27,080 nucleotides of DNA from Perkinsus olseni (taxonomy: Eukaryota > Perkinsozoa > Perkinsida), in assembly GCA_013115125.1 (NCBI GenBank), contig JABANN010000474.1, positions 1-27,080 on the forward strand, written 5' to 3'. Position 1 is the first letter of the stretch. Each line of letters starts with the position of its first letter. The notes beneath the pieces are model-generated. The model was not told where the DNA came from. It ran no database searches and saw only the letters and a list, made by a program, of their open reading frames with translations. This document shows, one piece after another, positions 10,594-19,379 of this stretch. A program made the position numbers and the translations under genes.

Positions 10594-12994
10594 ATGCCGT
10601 GCTGGAGATGTAGGCTGAGCGGCAGGCGAGGCGATCGTCATGTCGGTTGCGGAAGGTATCCTTCACACATCATCACCCCGGATATAACGACGATGCCGCT
10701 CGAGGACCCGGTGAAGCGGCCGGACCTGTGGATGCCGCGGCAAGATGATGAGGGTAGTGAAGGCGGAGCGAAGCACTTCAGGATTTCAAGTTTTTCTCGT
10801 AGTCGACGATTCAGACAAGAACGAGCGTGGATTCTGAATGGCCGTGTCGAAATATATTGGTCGGAATTCTTTCTGCTATTTCCAACCCGATTTACCGCGA
10901 GTACGGAGAGCTACTATCACTTTCTGACAGGCGACGAGTACTTTCCGAAGGCCTCGGATGTGGGGCGCTTTTTGCGGCTCCCTCGGGATGAGCTCATGGA
11001 GCTGTTGCCGGAGGGCATGGTGAGACCTTCACATGCTGTCTGTGGTCGTTCAGCTGGGGCGTTCAGGGTGGGGAGCTGCCTAGAGATATCATGTTGATCA
11101 AGAGCCGACAACGGTAGGTACTATCGGATAGGTGCCGAGGATTTTGACACCATCAGGGACTTGGGAATTATGTTGAGGAAAGTTACCCTTGAGATCATGC
11201 GCCAGCTGCAGTGCCTGAGAGACAAGCCGAGCTTCCAACACGCACGAGGATGGCTGCTCGATGGAAAGAAAGGTGTCCTTAGTGGCCTGTAGGGGTGGTT
11301 GTGACTGTCCCTTTTGCAGGGTCGGGCAAGTCGGGCGTGCTGAACTTCATAGTGTGCTGGGCGAGGCTGAACGGCTGGCTCGTCGTCTATGAGCCGCTGC
11401 TCTCGCGCTACAATCGGGTGGGTCGTAGTGGCGGCGCTTTTTCCTCGAGGTTTGGTATTATAGGAAATTGCTGAAATCAAGCGGAGCAACGCCGGGCTGT
11501 ACATCCAGAACGAGTTCAGCCAGCAGTTTCTGGAGAGGACGTCCATACGAAACAGAGAGTTCTTCGAACAGATGCCGGTTGATATGAGCGTTTATGGCCG
11601 GAAGTAAGACGAAATGTCGGCGGAGCGACGCAGAATTTTTGTTATTTTCGGTAGGGCGCTGGATGGCAACGATTTGAACTTCACGAGGCGACTGTATGCG
11701 CCGCTGATTGAGAAAGCTGTCAACAGGGAGATTGTGCTGAAGTTCGGCGAGGATATCGACCTTGAGCACCTCACGGCTGAGCAGATAGAGTAAAAGCGCT
11801 GGAGTGCTGTCTCGGCTTGACTGAAGTGTGCAGGTTCAAGCTGGAGCGGATGGCCCATTATAGAAGGGACGTCAAGGTGGAGAAGTTGCGGTTGTTGTGG
11901 TATGGTCATGAGTGTCCAGATACCGTCTATGACGACCCCTCTGCCGGAGCCTGGGACGTTGTGGGACATAGTCGACTTTGCCTTGGATAATCAGGCATAT
12001 GCCTGTCAAGCTGTTTATGAGTTGTTCGAGCAGCTGAAGGTAGGAATGGTTTCCGCTGGGGAGAAGGAAGGGAAGCCGCAGCGTTGGCAATACGACGGGT
12101 TCAGCTGGAAACTCGTCGCGTGAAACTGATGCTACCACTGATATGCGTCGCGAGCCGTACCGGACCCATGTTCGTGGATGACTCATCGTGAAGCGGAATT
12201 GAGAAACCCTCTGCTGAATGACGAGATTTTCGCCATGACTGTGACGTACCTAGCCTGCCCGGCTGTATGACTGTTCGCAGCATCGCTCTTCAAAGGGCTT
12301 GAGGCTACTGCCCCCTCATCGTGTGGTTGGCAGGTGCAGACGAAGTTCCCTCTACTGATTGTGTGTGATGAGTGGTGCGAGGCCTTCCCAGTCTCACACT
12401 ATGTGTCAATGAGGTACGACGACGAAGCTCTTACATGAACTTTCTGACACCTCTAGCTGTCGTTTAGGTATGAAAATACCATTTACAATGGCTACATTCC
12501 GGCATACCATCTCACAATGTCGAGGCTATTTTCGAAATGGGACGGCGATGAGTGAGGGAGCTGCCTGAGACGACCGCCCATCTGTCATCAGATACAAGCG
12601 CGGTGTGAAGCTGTACGGGACCTCCTGGCGCTTCCGGAACCGAAGGTGAATTTTCCATTCGCGTCTGGGGACGATCTTTTTCTCAGAGACTATCGTCCTG
12701 AGCTTTGCGGTGTTCGTGATGATGAGGTGAGGACCGCACGGCTTGGACAGTGTGCCTCTAGACTGTTGATGGTCAGATGAAAACCGTGCGCAACTTTAGC
12801 AAGCATGAGTTTGCGAATTATGTTGGTTACTATCGGCTGATGAATATTCTCTTCAACTTTCCGAGGGATAAGTTGGAGTAGGGCGACTGATTGCTGACTT
12901 CCCTCGTCTGTTCGCTGACTCTTTTAGGTACTTTTATATGCTCTCCCAGGGTAATGGCTTTCAAGCTCGACGCCTGCTCATCACGCTGTATTGA
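10594..12994 (+). CDS. DAP3: Mitochondrial small ribosomal subunit protein mS29 (DAP3), about 14 exons
   Basis: P-loop GTP-binding protein of the mitoribosomal small subunit. Likely exons: 10594-11019, 11067-11092, 11118-11272, 11320-11417, 11464-11603, 11655-11789, 11834-11876, 11920-12039, 12334-12413, 12468-12551, 12592-12645, 12687-12726, 12777-12871, 12928-12994; the total is 1563 nt (520 aa). Exons 3 and 4 join to give LLDGKKGSGKSGVLNFIVCWARLNGW-type Walker A, where DAP3 has LLYGEKGTGKT. Walker B is FPLLIVCDEW. The C-terminal YMLSQGNGFQARRLLITLY matches the family's end. Uncertain points: the start (ATG 10594 or 10693, or an upstream exon); 10754-10930 reads open but has a GTAGTG donor and TGACAG acceptor and may be an intron; and the joint at 11093-11117 would be a 25-nt intron. 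Family call is firm, the 5' structure is not. Confidence 0.8.
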
Positions 12995-14217
12995 ATCGCC
13001 CCCGACTGTTGCCACATGTGAGGATGTTTCTAATGTAATCCAGTTTCTGCCATTAGATTATCGTAGTTATTGGAGTATTCGGGAGAGGGTGTCACTTGAT
13101 AATCACTGATTGAACGGCGGCCAGAAGTGTCCGGAATCCTGGAAATCGTTTTGATTCAAGAGCTTCACGGAGTCGCTTCGTCCGGAATCGATTGCCAGAA
13201 AAGCACAAAGGCTTGTCTATTGAGCGGGGTAAGTCCGACAGGACAGGGCGTCTCCAGTCAGGAAGGCAGACTGGAAATTTCCAAGGATACGCCTCTTTCG
13301 GAGCTCTCCGACCGAAAGCCGCCGAAGCCATCGTGGTTTAGCCACGCACGTCTGAATGACGGGAAATATTCATGCTACAAACTCTTCCAGCACACCCAAC
13401 CTTACACTTTTTGCAAGCAAGCAGAAATTTTCTCGCTCAATTCTGAAGAATTTTGCCCTTGCTTGGGAAGTGTCACGGGAATTAGTAACTTGCCGCACTT
13501 CATTGATCGGTCAGTTTATTGGGCGAGGTTGAAGTGAGACGCGTGCGACTGTAATTGTGGGGGGCGTATGGGGACGAGACCTGAGTGGCTCCGGGATTTT
13601 ACCCGTCCCTCTCCAGCCCATGTTATGTAACAGGCCTATGTTGCGAGTGTGTACAGCGATCGATCATCGCTGTTCAGGTGAGGGACAGCGTGTTTACAGC
13701 AGGCATGGTGTTGTCGTGGTCAACATGGGCGCTTCGGGAAAGACACCCTTTCGCTGACAGTCGAAGGCTTTGGCCGAAGCGCCGCATTTCAGGGGGCGGA
13801 CCTCGGGCCAGTCAGAGGTGCCCGAGTTCGTCGGCTACTGATCGTCGCGAACGAGGTTGGGGGAGCTCCGGTCGTCGGCACGAAAGCCTCGGCGTTCGGA
13901 TTCCCACGTCGCGTCCATCGAGACCATTTACGCTTATAAGTTAGAGGTTTGTTGACGTAGACCTCCACGCCCGAAGGGGTTACTAAGGGAGACGATGTCG
14001 ATGTTCTTTTTTCAGCGACATCACCGAAGCGTACGTTACGGAAGAGCGCTGTGCGTGAGATAGGTGCTTTAGAGACATCGACGGCAGGTGAATGTTCGAG
14101 CGCGTACGTGGTCATCGCTCGCCCGGTAGACGCAGGTATCATCGCAGTTCCATCGAGCAACGATTATTCCACGAGTCCCCTCTGCTCAGTAAGAAAGGGA
14201 ATCGAACCCTGACGACG
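12995..14217. other. Rearranged spacer upstream of the secreted-protein pair
   Basis: No gene I can support. A 137-codon open frame without an ATG start (13127-13537, +) has four Cys, but part of it (about 13415-13460) resembles non-coding DNA at 15325-15365 in the neighbouring duplicated segment, so I treat it as spacer. A 79-codon ATG frame runs antisense at 13092-13331. At 13855-13903 there is a near-identical inverted piece of the downstream PAM2 gene, listed separately. Confidence 0.5.
13855..13903 (-). pseudogene. Inverted fragment of the multi-PAM2 gene
   Basis: Read on the minus strand these 49 nt match 17372-17420 with about two differences and encode NPNAEAFVPTTGAPPT, where the intact gene has NPNAEVFVPTTGAPPT. 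The minus-strand frame around it stays open for about 120 codons (13789-14160), with an internal ATG (MIPASTGRAM...), but it carries only this one PAM2 motif, lacks the preceding Leu, and its flanks do not resemble the full genes. It is more likely a captured fragment than a working gene, though a short single-motif protein cannot be excluded. Confidence 0.6.
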
Positions 14218-15040
14218 ATGTTGACGAAGCGGTTCATCACTGGGGTGTCGGCCGCTGCAGCTATCGGTGTCTTCACGAGTCCACTTCCCCTCGCTGCCGC
14301 TCTCGGTCTGGCAGTTGCCCCTCACAATCCTGCTAATGTAAGAGCCACTGGCTTTGTAACGCGTATCCTCGGACAACCTCAAAGATTGACCCCTTCAGGA
14401 TTACCCCCCACTGGATAAGGATACCTCAAAGTTTCATGCCCACAATGCCGCTCAGTGTGTATACAGTAATTTAGTCATACACATTGTCGGTCCCTTGATA
14501 GCCACACCAAGGCGGTCGCGAAAAAGGCTCGAGATTGACGTTAACGCTACTAGCCTTCACACGATCGAAGTTCAATGTCCCGCGACTGCGAACCGCGGTG
14601 CTTTCGATATCTTGTAAGGCGCTGCTTGATGAGACTTCTCTCTTAACTTTAATCCTTGTTTCAGTTACGGTAGTAACCCTGTCCTGGCGTGGTACTCGCG
14701 TGGCAATGGAAAGGAATCCGAGCGCGACAACTACCTTTTTGCGGAGGAAGTAACTCCGAGCGGCACCGGTGTCGATCCGCTCAGTATGCTGAGGCCGCCT
14801 AGAGACCACGCCTCCACGAGTGGTGAACTTTGGACGCGGATTGGGAAATCTGCGGGAATTGTGGAAGTTTGCTCTGCTGTGATTGACGTTCTTGGGCGAC
14901 CCGGGACTTTCAATCAGCTTTGCGGTATGTTCTACGATATCGGGGAGGACACCGTGAAGACCGCTAGGAGCGAGGGATGGATATTTAGGGGCGGCCATTG
15001 GGGTCTTAACGTTACTGAGATAACGCCATCGAAGAGATGA
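14218..15040 (+). CDS. Small secreted protein, tandem paralogue A (unknown function)
   Basis: Three exons, 14218-14337, 14399-14613 and 14665-15040, give 236 aa; both introns (61 and 51 nt) start GTAAG and end in CAG. The N terminus MLTKRFITGVSAAAAIG... up to about residue 33 is a typical signal peptide. The mature part includes a basic cluster RRSRKR (residues 78-83), which fits a furin-like proprotein-convertase site, then ATSLHTIEVQCP, NPVLAWYSRG, NNYLFA-type (here DNYLFAEEVTPSGTG) and VCSAVIDVLGRPGTFNQLCGMFYDIGEDTV, ending WGLNVTEITPSKR. I recognise no domain. It shares exon structure and sequence with paralogue B 500 nt downstream. Its second exon carries about seven residues (around 64-70) absent from B. 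Confidence 0.75.
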
Positions 15041-15555
15041 AATTTGGAAACTTGTTAATCTCCTTTTCTTCTGTTTTATGGACTGTGGTCAGCACTGCTG
15101 GCACAGCAGCATGTAAAAACAGAATTATGATTTATATGTGTCGTCTGCAGCTACTATGATCGTTTTGTTGCCGGGATCGGGATCAGCCTCGAAGTTCCGG
15201 GCTTCGAGATCGGTCCTCCCGTGATTTAAGCCGCTGATGAACTTTCTGCCACCTTTAGCTGTCTATGTATGAATACAATTTGTAATGGCTTCTTGACAGC
15301 AGCTAATTTCGTACCATTTCCAGGGCAAATGAAATCTTTTCCGCTCACTTCCCACGAATTTCACCCCGATAGTGCCACAGAAATAATAACCCGAATTATC
15401 AAGATGGTTTCGCCACCGAACTTGCAGTAACATTATACGACTTTCCTTGCTTAGTCTTGAACGTCATCACTCGGCCGCTAGCTACCTTTATCAGCACAGT
15501 TCGAGCGGTCATTGTTCCTCGATAGCAGCATTCTCTCCACTCATTAAGAATGAGG
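15041..15555. other. Spacer between the tandem paralogues, built from duplicated DNA
   Basis: No gene seen. 15104-15207 resembles the 3' flank of paralogue B (about 16528-16635). 15238-15292 resembles the mS29 intron/exon junction 12436-12494, including the blocks ATGAACTTTCTG, AGCTGTC, GTATGAA and AATGGCT. 15325-15365 resembles about 13415-13460. The spacer is therefore a patchwork left by segmental duplication. Confidence 0.55.
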
Positions 15556-16354
15556 ATGTCGATTAAGCGTCTCATCACTACGGTGTCGGCTGCCGCTGCT
15601 CTGGTGCCTGACGACACTGCTTACGTAAGAGCTATGATGTGGACGCGAATCCTCGAAGACTCGTCCGGCTCGCCCCTGGTTTTCAGGGTTACCCTCAACT
15701 GGACGAAAAGGCCTCTAAGCTGCATTCCCAGACTGCCGCTAAGTGTAAGTACGACAATGGTCCCTTGATAGCCACACCAAGGCGGTCGCGAAAAAGGCTC
15801 GAGATTGACGTTGACGCCACTAGCCTTCACACGATCGAAGTTCACTGCCCTGCAGCTGAGAACCGCAGCGCTTTTGACGTCTTGTAAGGAGCTCCTTTGT
15901 TCGCAGCAATATTTATTGTTTCAGTTACGGTGATAACCCAGTCCTGACGTGGTACTCGCGTGGCAGTAGCGGCAACGTTTCCGAGCGAAACAACTACCTC
16001 TTCGCAAAGAAAGTGACCCCGAACGACACTGGTTTTGATCCACTCAGAATACTGAGCCTCTCTGGTGACCGAAGCGCCGGACAGGGCGGTCGGCTGGGAG
16101 CGTTGATGAAAGGGGAATCCGCGGTTGAAGTTCATCAAAGGCTTTGGAGGCGGATTGGAAATTTTCCAGGAATTAAAGACGTTTGCTCTGCTGTGATTAA
16201 CATTGTTGGGCAGCTCGGCACCTTCGACGAGTTATGTGGTATTTTTTATGATATCGCCCAGCAGACCGTGAGCACAGCTGAGTGGCGGGGTTGGGACTCT
16301 AAGGACGACGGATGGGGGCTCAGTATCACTGAGGTAACGCCGCCCAAAAAATGA
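15556..16354 (+). CDS. Small secreted protein, tandem paralogue B (unknown function)
   Basis: Exons 15556-15624, 15687-15883 and 15925-16354 (231 aa), same intron positions and phases as paralogue A. I chose ATG 15556 because MSIKRLITTVSAAAA aligns with the start of A; an in-frame ATG two codons upstream (15550) is possible. The signal peptide is shorter than in A. Exon 2 carries the same GPLIATPRRSRKRLEID segment (RRSRKR at residues 55-60), encoded by DNA almost identical to A. Exon 3 reads NPVLTWYSRG, NNYLFAKKVTPNDTG and VCSAVINIVGQLGTFDELCGIFYDIAQQTV and ends WGLSITEVTPPKK; it has about 17 residues not present in A (around SGDRSAGQGG). Outside the conserved block the two are clearly diverged, so this is not a very recent copy. 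Function unknown; export from the cell is inferred from the signal peptide. Confidence 0.75.
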
Positions 16355-16387
16355 ACCAGAGCTGCTGCTGCTGCTGTTGCTACTGAG

Positions 16388-16429
<42 letters not shown>

Positions 16430-17138
16430 TAATCTTTCGTATTCCCATGGCGGAAGTGACAGAATGGTGATGATTATGATGACGTTGAAGTGCATAAATT
16501 GGTGGCTCTTTCCTTCCCCTGTGTCGTCAACAGCATGTCACGAAGAATGATATGTATAGGTGTTGTCTGTAGGTGCTATTCACCTGTTGCGTTGCCCGGG
16601 ATTAGCCTCGCCTGGCTGAGTTCCGGGCTTTGGGAATGTGCAGCCTCCCTTGACGCCATCCACCGATTCCACAGTCAGGGTGGTTAACTGTGCAGACGAC
16701 GATTTGGAACCACCCTGGTTCGATCCCGGCACCCGACACTTCTCCTGTAATTTGCATTTCCTCGAAGATGGGGTTCGCTTTTCACGTCCCAGCCGAATCA
16801 GAGTAATTCTTCTTCTCTGGCTTTACCCCACCAGCGGCTCGAATGCAGCTTCTCATCGGGTTGCGCCCCTACGACCAAACACGTTTCTGGGCACCAACTT
16901 ACGCACCATTAATGCCGTTCTAGATTCATCCATGACCAGCCTGGTAGTGTTAGCGTTGCCACGTTTATCAGCTGCCTTTTGGCACACATCACTGGTTTGG
17001 GACGCGTGTTGATTTCTGTATCGGAGGATATCTTTCGAATGGCCAACGTAATTGTCGGTGGATCTTATTATTATCATCATCAGTTCCTTGGCATCATCAC
17101 TGCGTTAAAAATATTACGCTACTTCAGTTTATATTTTC
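16355..17138. other. Spacer between paralogue B and the first PAM2 gene
   Basis: Begins with a (CTG)n tract and a (CAT)14 array just after the stop codon. 16528-16635 is homologous to the 3' flank of paralogue A. A GGTTCGATCCC box at about 16716 looks like a tRNA T-arm but no full tRNA folds. An open frame at 16638-17012 has no features of a real protein. I see no gene. Confidence 0.5.
16388..16429. repeat. (CAT)14 microsatellite
   Basis: Fourteen uninterrupted CAT units, 34 nt after the stop codon of paralogue B, probably in its 3' UTR. A GCTGCTGCTGCTGCTGTTG tract precedes it (about 16361-16379). Confidence 0.95.
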
Positions 17139-17762
17139 ATGGCATCAGATTTTGGTGACTCAGTCTACACCCCTTGGCCGCCCACCAGTGGCATCCAGCC
17201 CCCCGCCTCTGGTGTGTATTCTGACACCTGGCAACTCCCAGCAAAGTTCTATCTCGCTTCAGCGCTCGCTTCGCCTACTGACGTACTGTCGGACAAGGAA
17301 ACTGATGACTTCCATTGGAGCGTTGATGGTGAGAGCAACACGACCGAGCCGCTGGTGACCACCCCCAAGTTGAATCCGAATGCCGAGGTTTTCGTGCCGA
17401 CGACCGGAGCTCCCCCAACCGAGACGACGCTCAACGCGGATGCTCCCGAGTTCATCCCGGGCACGACTTATGAAGAGGAAGAGGATTATCATGGTGCTAG
17501 CTTGGATCCTGATGCACCCGAGTTCGTGCCTGGTTGCCGCTCGGTTGTGGAGGATGATGGTGACGACAGGGTTGACTCCCTGATAGCTGACTTGGCGTCG
17601 TTGTGGGTGCAAGGGCTCCATCCGGCGTTCCATGAGGACGATGAAGCGACTGCTGGCGAGGACCTTCCCGTTGAGGACGGCTCGTTGGCGTTGCTTCTGG
17701 CCGAGATCGCTTCTGATAGCAAACACTTGTCTGGCGAGGAGCCTGCGGTGGCAGAAGTATAG
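17139..17762 (+). CDS. Short acidic protein with three PAM2 motifs (predicted PABP-binding)
   Basis: Single exon, 207 aa, starting ATG 17139. Three copies of the PAM2 consensus (LNxxAxxFxP) lie in tandem: LNPNAEVFVP (78-87), LNADAPEFIP (98-107) and LDPDAPEFVP (122-131), each with the key Leu, Ala, Phe and Pro. PAM2 peptides bind the MLLE (PABC) domain of cytoplasmic poly(A)-binding protein in Paip1/2, eRF3, ataxin-2, Tob and plant ERD15/CID proteins. The rest is low in complexity: a Pro/Ser/Tyr-rich N terminus and long acidic stretches (EEEED, EDDGDD, EDDEA), with no RNA-binding domain, signal peptide or membrane helix. By design it resembles the small acidic repressor Paip2, but with three motifs. 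A role in translation or mRNA turnover through PABP is inference. Confidence 0.8.
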   Translation: MASDFGDSVYTPWPPTSGIQPPASGVYSDTWQLPAKFYLASALASPTDVLSDKETDDFHWSVDGESNTTEPLVTTPKLNPNAEVFVPTTGAPPTETTLNADAPEFIPGTTYEEEEDYHGASLDPDAPEFVPGCRSVVEDDGDDRVDSLIADLASLWVQGLHPAFHEDDEATAGEDLPVEDGSLALLLAEIASDSKHLSGEEPAVAEV

Positions 17763-18431
17763 CAGAGCACCCAAGGTTGACCCTGGCGTTCCGCACAATT
17801 TACCCCATTTAAATACGAGGTGTGGGAATTGTTCACTGCAGCCTACTGGTGCAGTCCACCACCACCTTTGTGAATGTTTTTCTCATGCACTGAGTACTTC
17901 CTGGTCGCAGTCCTTCAGATGGTATCATCAACAACAGCAAGGCCCTCTCACTTCGACCGTCATACACCGCGGGTGTCTCGGCCACTAGGGGAGGCGGCCA
18001 GAAGGGGAGTATCAATCTTCATTTTCTCGATACTGTCATGTCGGGCTGCGTTCAGTGACTAATTCACCGGCCGGGGCGTGCTAGTAGGGTACCAGTGGTA
18101 GTGCACGGTCGCCTGTCTTGTGATGTTGGGCGGTGAAGCAGTCCGCAACTCTAGTATTGAAGGGCCTGTCGAAAATTCGTGAACACATTTTGTGTTTACG
18201 AACTTCAGGGTTCCAGCAGGAACTTTGCCGGGAATATGCCTGAATTCATGGGCCATTCGGGGCGGCCCGCCGAAATTGGGTCATGGAGGGTGACGAAGGA
18301 CAGGATGTCATATCTTTGTTGCGTGCCATTCCTTGGCACCTCACAGCTTGCTCGGTGCCTTCCATTGGTGGAGAGGTGTTCTGCAGTTGTTCCATTGGTT
18401 CTCTTCTAACTTCCTTCTCTCCTATTGGGAA
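17763..18431. other. Spacer between the two PAM2 genes
   Basis: Presumably the 3' UTR of the first gene and the promoter/5' UTR of the second. A pyrimidine-rich run (about 18390-18425, TTCTCTTCTAACTTCCTTCTC) leads up to the start codon of the second gene. No coding frame here has protein-like features. Confidence 0.5.
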
Positions 18432-18989
18432 ATGTCTCATATCACCACCTACTTTTCATCTCACGGTTTACAAGACACCACAGTGAACGCCGAGGCTGAC
18501 GACGGCCAGTTGGATCTGCTGCAGGAGTTCGCCGATTACTATAACGACCATCCTATTATACAAATGGTGGCGGAGTCCAATCCGCCTTCCATGCAAGAGC
18601 GAGGCCCTGAGGTTGCCGATTTAGCGGTGGAAGACACGGGAGACGACTTCGCCACGCTGATGACGCCTTCGGCTACTTACGGGTCGGAGAAGAGTTCCTG
18701 TTGGTCTGGAGATGCTCTGAGCTGGTCGCAGGATCTTCGATATCACCATCTGGGTCTCAACGGGGACGCTCCGGCGTTCGTGCCGGAAGCTGATCCCAAA
18801 GAGGCAGACGAGCCAGCTATGAACCCTGATGCACCGGAGTTCGTACCGGCAGGACACGAGGCCGCTGAGGTTGAAGACGAAGAGTTCACGAGGCTAGCGC
18901 AGATGGCACTGCAGTATCAGATAGATCGAGTGAAAGAGCAGCTGAGCATTTTTATGGCCAGACTGGCCGCCGCTGGCGATGCTGCCTGA
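18432..18989 (+). CDS. Short acidic protein with two PAM2 motifs (predicted PABP-binding)
   Basis: Single exon, 185 aa from ATG 18432; the frame is open further upstream but has no earlier ATG. PAM2 motifs: LNGDAPAFVP (109-118) and MNPDAPEFVP (130-139), the latter with Met for Leu. The N-terminal half is acidic (EADDGQLDLLQEFADYY) and poorly conserved; the C-terminal 40 residues (EFTRLAQMALQYQIDRVKEQLSIFMARLAAA) form a likely amphipathic helix or short coiled coil, absent in the first PAM2 protein. Same strand as its neighbour, 670 nt downstream, same motif type and acidity, so a diverged tandem paralogue is likely. No other domain seen. Confidence 0.75.
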   Translation: MSHITTYFSSHGLQDTTVNAEADDGQLDLLQEFADYYNDHPIIQMVAESNPPSMQERGPEVADLAVEDTGDDFATLMTPSATYGSEKSSCWSGDALSWSQDLRYHHLGLNGDAPAFVPEADPKEADEPAMNPDAPEFVPAGHEAAEVEDEEFTRLAQMALQYQIDRVKEQLSIFMARLAAAGDAA

Positions 18990-19379
18990 AGGACGCCGTC
19001 ACCGCTACTCGGCTACTGCCAGGCTCCTGTTTGCTGAGACGATGAGATTGTGTGTATAAGAGACGCCCATGGTTGAATGTAAATAACCGTGGCGCTTGTG
19101 TATTATTGGTTGTCTCCCGCTTCTTCTTCTCAGAGACGTGATGTAACGTAAGATGATATCATACGATGTGCTCAGCAGCCATCAGGTCGTTATCAAATAG
19201 AGCCCCCCCCGAGTTCCTCCGAACCTTCAGAAGCCCCTTCATGTGTATTTTAGCAACACACTAGGAATTTATTTCTCTCGCTTCGTTGGTGTAGCGTTTG
19301 TAATTTCGACTGAAGGCATTGAGACATTCCAGTTTTTGCAACAATCGGCTCGTCTTTCAGAGAGCCTCGGACCGTTCCC
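18990..19379. other. Spacer upstream of the orphan gene
   Basis: 3' flank of the second PAM2 gene and 5' flank of the next gene. Contains a C9 run at about 19203-19211. No gene seen. Confidence 0.5.

Noticed and set aside
11877-11919. Apparent frameshift in mS29
   Set aside because: A 43-nt intron with GTGGAG donor and TCCAG acceptor restores the frame; no frameshift is needed.
12592-12726. Long alternative frame (IQARCEAVRDLL...) through mS29 exons 11-12
   Set aside because: It does not join in phase to the previous exon, whereas two exons split by a 41-nt intron do.
13127-13537. 137-codon open frame with several Cys
   Set aside because: No ATG start, and part of it matches non-coding DNA at 15325-15365, so it is more likely duplicated spacer.
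13557-13757. Frame ending VVVVNMGASGKT that resembles a P-loop
   Set aside because: The spacing does not fit GxxxxGK[ST], there is no Walker B, and the frame stops a few codons later.
14195-14215. GGTTCGATTCCC box on the minus strand upstream of paralogue A
   Set aside because: Matches a Pol III B-box, but there is no A-box and no cloverleaf around it.
16676-16742. tRNA-like segment with GGTTCGATCCC box and a possible D-stem
   Set aside because: T-stem has a mismatch, no convincing 7-bp acceptor stem or anticodon arm.
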